A stretch of DNA of 64,000 nt from Todiramphus chloris collaris (taxonomy: Eukaryota; Chordata; Aves; Coraciiformes; Alcedinidae). The number at the start of each line of letters is the position of its first letter. Within the stretch, counting starts at the first letter, position 1. The notes beneath the pieces were generated by a model. The model was not told the origin of the DNA. It made no database searches and saw only the letters and a list, made by a program, of their open reading frames with translations. This document shows positions 59,476 to 64,000 of this stretch, one piece after another. The stretch covers positions 39,729,242 to 39,793,241 of the forward strand of contig JANVCC010000018.1 of NCBI GenBank assembly GCA_025345505.1, given 5' to 3'. The position numbers were made by a program, and so were the translations under genes.

Positions 59476-62400
59476 TTGATTTTCCACCCACAGTAACAGC
59501 ATTAAATATCTTGTCCCTATTCAAATGAACTCAATAAATAAACAGAACTGATAGTAAGAAAAAACAGAGACTAGTTAATGAAAGATAAAAGAAACCTTTT
59601 AAAACTGCTGTCAGTTAATATTCCGTTATATTTTCTATCATTGCAATGCACTACCATTGCAACTGGAAGTGTAAATATGAACACATTGGGTAATATGTCT
59701 TTTCCAATGTCCTGAATATCTCCATCTGTTCTTCTGTGAGACTGCAGTGCTCAGACATGTTTATTCTTCCTATGTGGTACACTGTCCCACCAGGCACCCA
59801 TGAGCTTAAAAATAACATATGTGCTATAAGATGTAAAAAATGAACCTGTGATCTGCATCTTTTTTATTTTAAGACATATATGTGTATTTTGAATCTTTCT
59901 CAGACATTGCTTGGAATCACATGGCTCAAATCTGAAATTCATAATCCTTTGCCATTGAGCAAAATGCCCACAGAGACGAGTGAATTGTTCCCCTTTCTGA
60001 GGAGAAAACTCATCACTGTGTGGATGAGAATAGAGCAGATATCTGTCTTGCAAAGTGGATAAGAGTAGTTCTTGATTAGTAGTATTTATTAATAATTAAG
60101 TACTAGTTCATTATATTACTGGTGTCTGGCAGAGTTCTGACAGAGGAAAGACATCACAATATGATGGTTTAGAGAGTTGATGGTAATGCTCCTGACCAAA
60201 ATTTCATGATCTGGTAGAGGAAGACATTTTTCAGAATTTAAAAGGATTTCAAGGCACAATTTCCAAAATAGAAAGAAAACCTCTTTCTCTCCCTGTCATA
60301 AATTATCTCACCCACTTATTCTCAAAGGTTCACACACATTCTGTTCTTTATTTTGAAAAAAAACCCCAAAAAACAACAACTTAGGCTTAATCTCAAAACA
60401 ATGCTTCATTTTTCAAGCAAAATAGTTCAGATGTTCTTTCTTGTCTTGTGTAACAAGAGCAACTGTTCAGCTTTCAAAAGCTGATACAAAGGAGGTGTAC
60501 CTTGATATTCAGCAGAAGTCACCTGCATCAGGCAGTTTGGATTTAGTGAGCTTTTAACTATTCCGATGGATGTAAAAGTATCATGAAATCAGTTACCCAC
60601 TTTTGTCTTCTGCTATTTCTTTTTCCAGATGTACAAGCTGTTGATGCAGAAGCTATAAAATATAGTGTAAAAAGGAAGAGCAGAAACAAAGCCTTTGGAA
60701 TTGAAAGGCAGAATTCTACCCTGATTATGTTTCAAATTCTGATATTTTTAATTCTGTTTTCTTCTATGTTTAGCTTAGGCAGCTGAACATGATTAATGAG
60801 GGAGTCTTATTTATCACTAAAACTTAAGTTCAAGACATGTATTTAGTTTTGCTGTCTGAGATCTCACAAAGACATCCTTAAACAGGTTTTAAAAGGGCAT
60901 TTAACCGAGCATCCATTTTGTCCTTACATACTTTTAAATGCATAATTTCAAGTGTGAAAACCAGCAAATTGATATCCGTATGCACTATGATTTCATGTAC
61001 AAGTGGTTTTAGACCTGTGATGGAGGCTAGGTCTTGTCCAATCACATTTTTTGATGGGAAGACATTTGTAACAGCTGGAGTGAAATCTGTTGGAAGTCCT
61101 AAACACAGGACAAGCCTTTTATAAATTTAAAAAATCAGACAAGCTTTCATCTTTACCTTGGGATTTATTTATTTATGTTATAGATATTGATTCCTTTTCA
61201 ATCCTTTTCTTTCTGTTGCAGGCATCCTTATGAAAAACTCAGCTCAAATTCACTAAAAGATGCAAGTATAGGTCTACTGAGCATCACTGCATCCAAGCTT
61301 TTTTGTGCTCACCTGCCAGTGCTCAGGTAGACATTGCAGATCCATATGTGGTGGATGAAGAGGGTATAATCAAAGCCTAGAAGTTGCAATCCATTTACAC
61401 AGCAAGACTGTAAACCCATGAAAGGAAAATAACAAGAGAGCATGGCCCTCAATACCCACCTCATCAGGCTGAGAGTTGTGTCACTGAAAAAAAAAAGGCA
61501 CTGAAGAATGTCCAACCTGGTAGACAAATATCCAGGAGGAAACGGGAATCTTCCACACTGACATCTGAAGCTAAGTATGTCAAATTGATTGTAAAAATCA
61601 TGATGCCAGAGAAAGAGCAGACAAGACAGAGAATTATGTGAGAGAGCTTGAAGATTTAGGACATCATATGTGTTTCCATTCAAGGCTCACTCAAGGATGA
61701 TGTTTCTTGTTGCTGACCTGAAAACATGATGCCAGAAGCATCAGAAGTTCACAAAGATAATAATCCAGGAGGCTGACTGTCATATGTCATTCCCCCCACT
61801 TGCACTGTTTGGTTTTGGTATTTTTTTCTAATCAAGGCTTGAAAGAAATGTTGCCAGTCATAAACTGAACCCTAGGGAAGTTTCATCTATTAGTATGCAT
61901 TTATTTAACAGAAGTAGCATGAGGCAATAGTTACCTATTTTCATCTTAAATTTTCACAAGTCTTGACAGTTTAACCTTGCATAAATATTTTAAAATGCAT
62001 TTTGAACTTTTCCTTAGAAATTCTGCTGGCCGTGGCATAAGCTTCAGTATTACAACTGCTCTGCTGTAATTAGGAAATAGATGTCAAAATACTAAGACAG
62101 GAACACCTGAGGTAGCATATTAAATATTTATTCAGAGTAACACATTAAGCACAATAATTTAGACAGTGAGTTATTCTAATTAGATGTCCACAATAACCAG
62201 CTTTTCAAATCTAAACATTAAGCACTTCATGTGGCACAAAGAATGTATTTATGGGGAAAATAAAGGGACATTTTTTTTCAGAGAAAGATTGAGAAAATTA
62301 ATTTTCCCCTATTTCCATTGGTAAACAACCTAATTTAGCTGAGATCGAGGCACAGCAGCTTGCCAATTTGGGATAGTAAACCTTATTCTTGCACCATAGC

Positions 62401-64000
62401 ATGCAAATTTTTTTTTTTTTTCAGTTTAAGTACTGCACTATTGATAAGTATCAGCCATCAGAGTTTCTATTACTTTCTAGATACACAGAAGTTAGTTCTA
62501 CCTCATATATCACTCATGACAGCAAATACATTGTCTAATTTATTTATTTTATAATCAGTTATTTAAGGTTCTTATTACCCACTGTAGATTTACAATGTCT
62601 CTCTGTACCCTCAGAAGATAAAAAGAAAGTTTTAAGCAGAATTCAAATTCAGTGATGAAAAGTCTGTCAGTTTATTTTCAGGGCATCTCAATATACTTCC
62701 TGCTCTGTGTAGTTCCTTCCTCAAATTTTTTGCTGTCAGTTCATTTTTGCATTGTAATTATTTAATGTCAAGGGAACTTTGGCTTTTTTTTTATGTCCAT
62801 TTTGGGGGGAGAGTTTGTAAAGTCACTCATGCAATTTCCATCTTGATCTGGATTTTATGTATCATAAAATAATATATTAACCTTTGTCAGTACTCAAGTT
62901 AATTTTACCACACTTTTCTGTCCAATAACCATAGAGGAGAAGTAATTTTCCTTTTAAAACCAGACACAACCTTTTGAAGCACTCATCACAATATATGTGT
63001 TTTAGAAGGAGAAGAAAGACCATTGCCCCTCACCTCCCACAGCTAGACCGTCAATTGTGGATTGTGTTCTGACAAGAATTTTTATTTCAAAATGGTTTCA
63101 TTAATGATACAAGCATAGCACCAGGCATGGCAGAAGAAGTGGGCACTTGCTATGTGCACTTTAGTAAAGACTGAAATGGTTGACCCTTCAGGCTGCTTCT
63201 CCTGCTGCCAAGGAACTAAGACTAACCTGATCATGGTATGTGGGTTCATTATGATGCAACATGACTGGAGAGTTGATTTTTAGTTGTGAAAATGCCTGTC
63301 TTCCTTTTAAAGCTAAAATTACAATTCACACACACAGATATGTAAATTATTCTTACAATAATTCAGGTTTTTATTTAAAAAAATAAACCAGCAATATCAT
63401 AAACTCTGATTTTTTTCCCCTAAGATTTTCTCCATTACTGCAGACAGGTGCTATGTGTCTAACATCACATACTAGTTTATGAATTTTTATATGTTGCATG
63501 ATAGTTTTCTTGTGAATGCATATGTGGCAAACTAAATAAACACAAAGTTGATATTTACTTTTACACAGGCAAAGGAAACAATATGCAACATTAAAGTATT
63601 TTTTGTTGCATATTAATCAGAGAAGCATTTTTCTTTTTCTATTCTACTGCAACATCCCACCCTTCTTCCGAGAAACATGAGACCTTGTCCCATCATCCAA
63701 AGGAGAAAAAGTAATAACCAGCTGGGACAGAGACATTGTGTCATTCAACACTATGTATCTACATTAATCTGGTTTTAATTTGCTTATTGTTCAGTCTGAG
63801 CACTGGGGACTTAGTGTGTCGATTTTTCTTGTAAGGAATTCCAAATATGGTCAAAGGTCAAATGGAAAATGTAACAAGGAATGTAGGTCATGGAAATTCT
63901 TAAATGTCAAATTTCTGTCATCTGTGAAAGCAAAATATTTCATGGAACCACTGTATAAATACATTGATGATTTTGTCCATTTTATGCTTCCTCTGTCCTC
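59476..64000. other. Unassigned AT-rich noncoding DNA
   Basis: No transposon or gene recognised. It includes the exon-like segments near 60629 and 61221, a possible conserved-element region at about 62010-62350, and a T run (about 62408-62421). A 124-codon minus-strand frame (61309-61683) has no motif. Confidence 0.45.
60629..60786 (+). other. Exon-like open segment after a strong acceptor consensus
   Basis: TTTTGTCTTCTGCTATTTCT followed by TTTTCCAG (ending at 60628) is a very good 3' splice site. The following frame is open to TGA at 60784-60786: a hydrophilic part (VQAVDAEAIKYSVKRKSRNK) and then a hydrophobic tail (ILIFLILFSSMF). Basic residues followed by a hydrophobic stretch would suit a C-terminal membrane anchor, but I do not recognise the sequence. 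No donor site or poly(A) signal is obvious. Chance is the default explanation. Confidence 0.15.

Noticed and set aside
61309..61683. 124-codon - frame
   Set aside because: Phe/Leu/Cys-rich with no recognisable domain or conserved pattern; start and end have no supporting signals.
1..64000. CRISPR arrays, tRNA/rRNA genes, bacterial-type operons, mitochondrial insertions
   Set aside because: I looked for direct-repeat/spacer periodicity, cloverleaf-like conserved boxes, closely packed same-strand genes and mitochondrial gene sequence and saw none. The context is vertebrate nuclear DNA.

Overview
The window looks like bird nuclear DNA, and I find no intact host gene in it. The main evidence is nine CR1 LINE copies ending in the avian (ATTCTATG)n-type tail, plus LTRs of the TGTCCTGG...CA / TGTGGTGGG type that I recall from avian endogenous retroviruses. 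The rest is AT-rich, with long A/T runs, short microsatellites and stop codons in every frame. This suits an intergenic desert or the inside of a very large intron. I cannot assign an order or species from the sequence alone.

Layout. 1-608: unassigned. 609-1419: full-length-looking LTR on the + strand, abutted by a broken retroviral gag remnant on the - strand (about 1420-2110). 3294-5421: a second LTR, on the - strand, split in two by a CR1 inserted on the + strand (about 3537-5096). 11092-11590: CR1 (-). 13240-15115: CR1 (+) keeping parts of ORF1 (SGNH/GDSL-type esterase) and ORF2 (endonuclease), but with the reverse transcriptase deleted. 18959-19058: 100-N assembly gap between G runs. 22130-24503: longest CR1 (+), endonuclease through 3' end, heavily frameshifted. 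25757-26791: CR1 (-). 29561-29850: much older CR1-like copy (-). 36630-37407: weak LTR candidate (-). 44850-45763: CR1 (+). 56736-57450 and 59037-59475: two CR1 copies (-). Between these I see only unassigned sequence, low-complexity tracts and a few exon-like or conserved-element-like stretches that need comparative data.

How the parts relate. None of the transposon ORFs is intact, so nothing here appears able to mobilise itself. What the window offers is insertion history. A CR1 sits inside an LTR, which gives a relative date. Several CR1 copies lack internal segments rather than being only 5' truncated. Copies of different apparent age and 3'-end type lie side by side. I looked for a novel system (clustered small ORFs, repeat-spacer arrays, RNA genes, unusual coding) and did not find one. 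The more speculative leads are three exon-like segments, at 11989-12144, 35549-35596 and 60629-60786.
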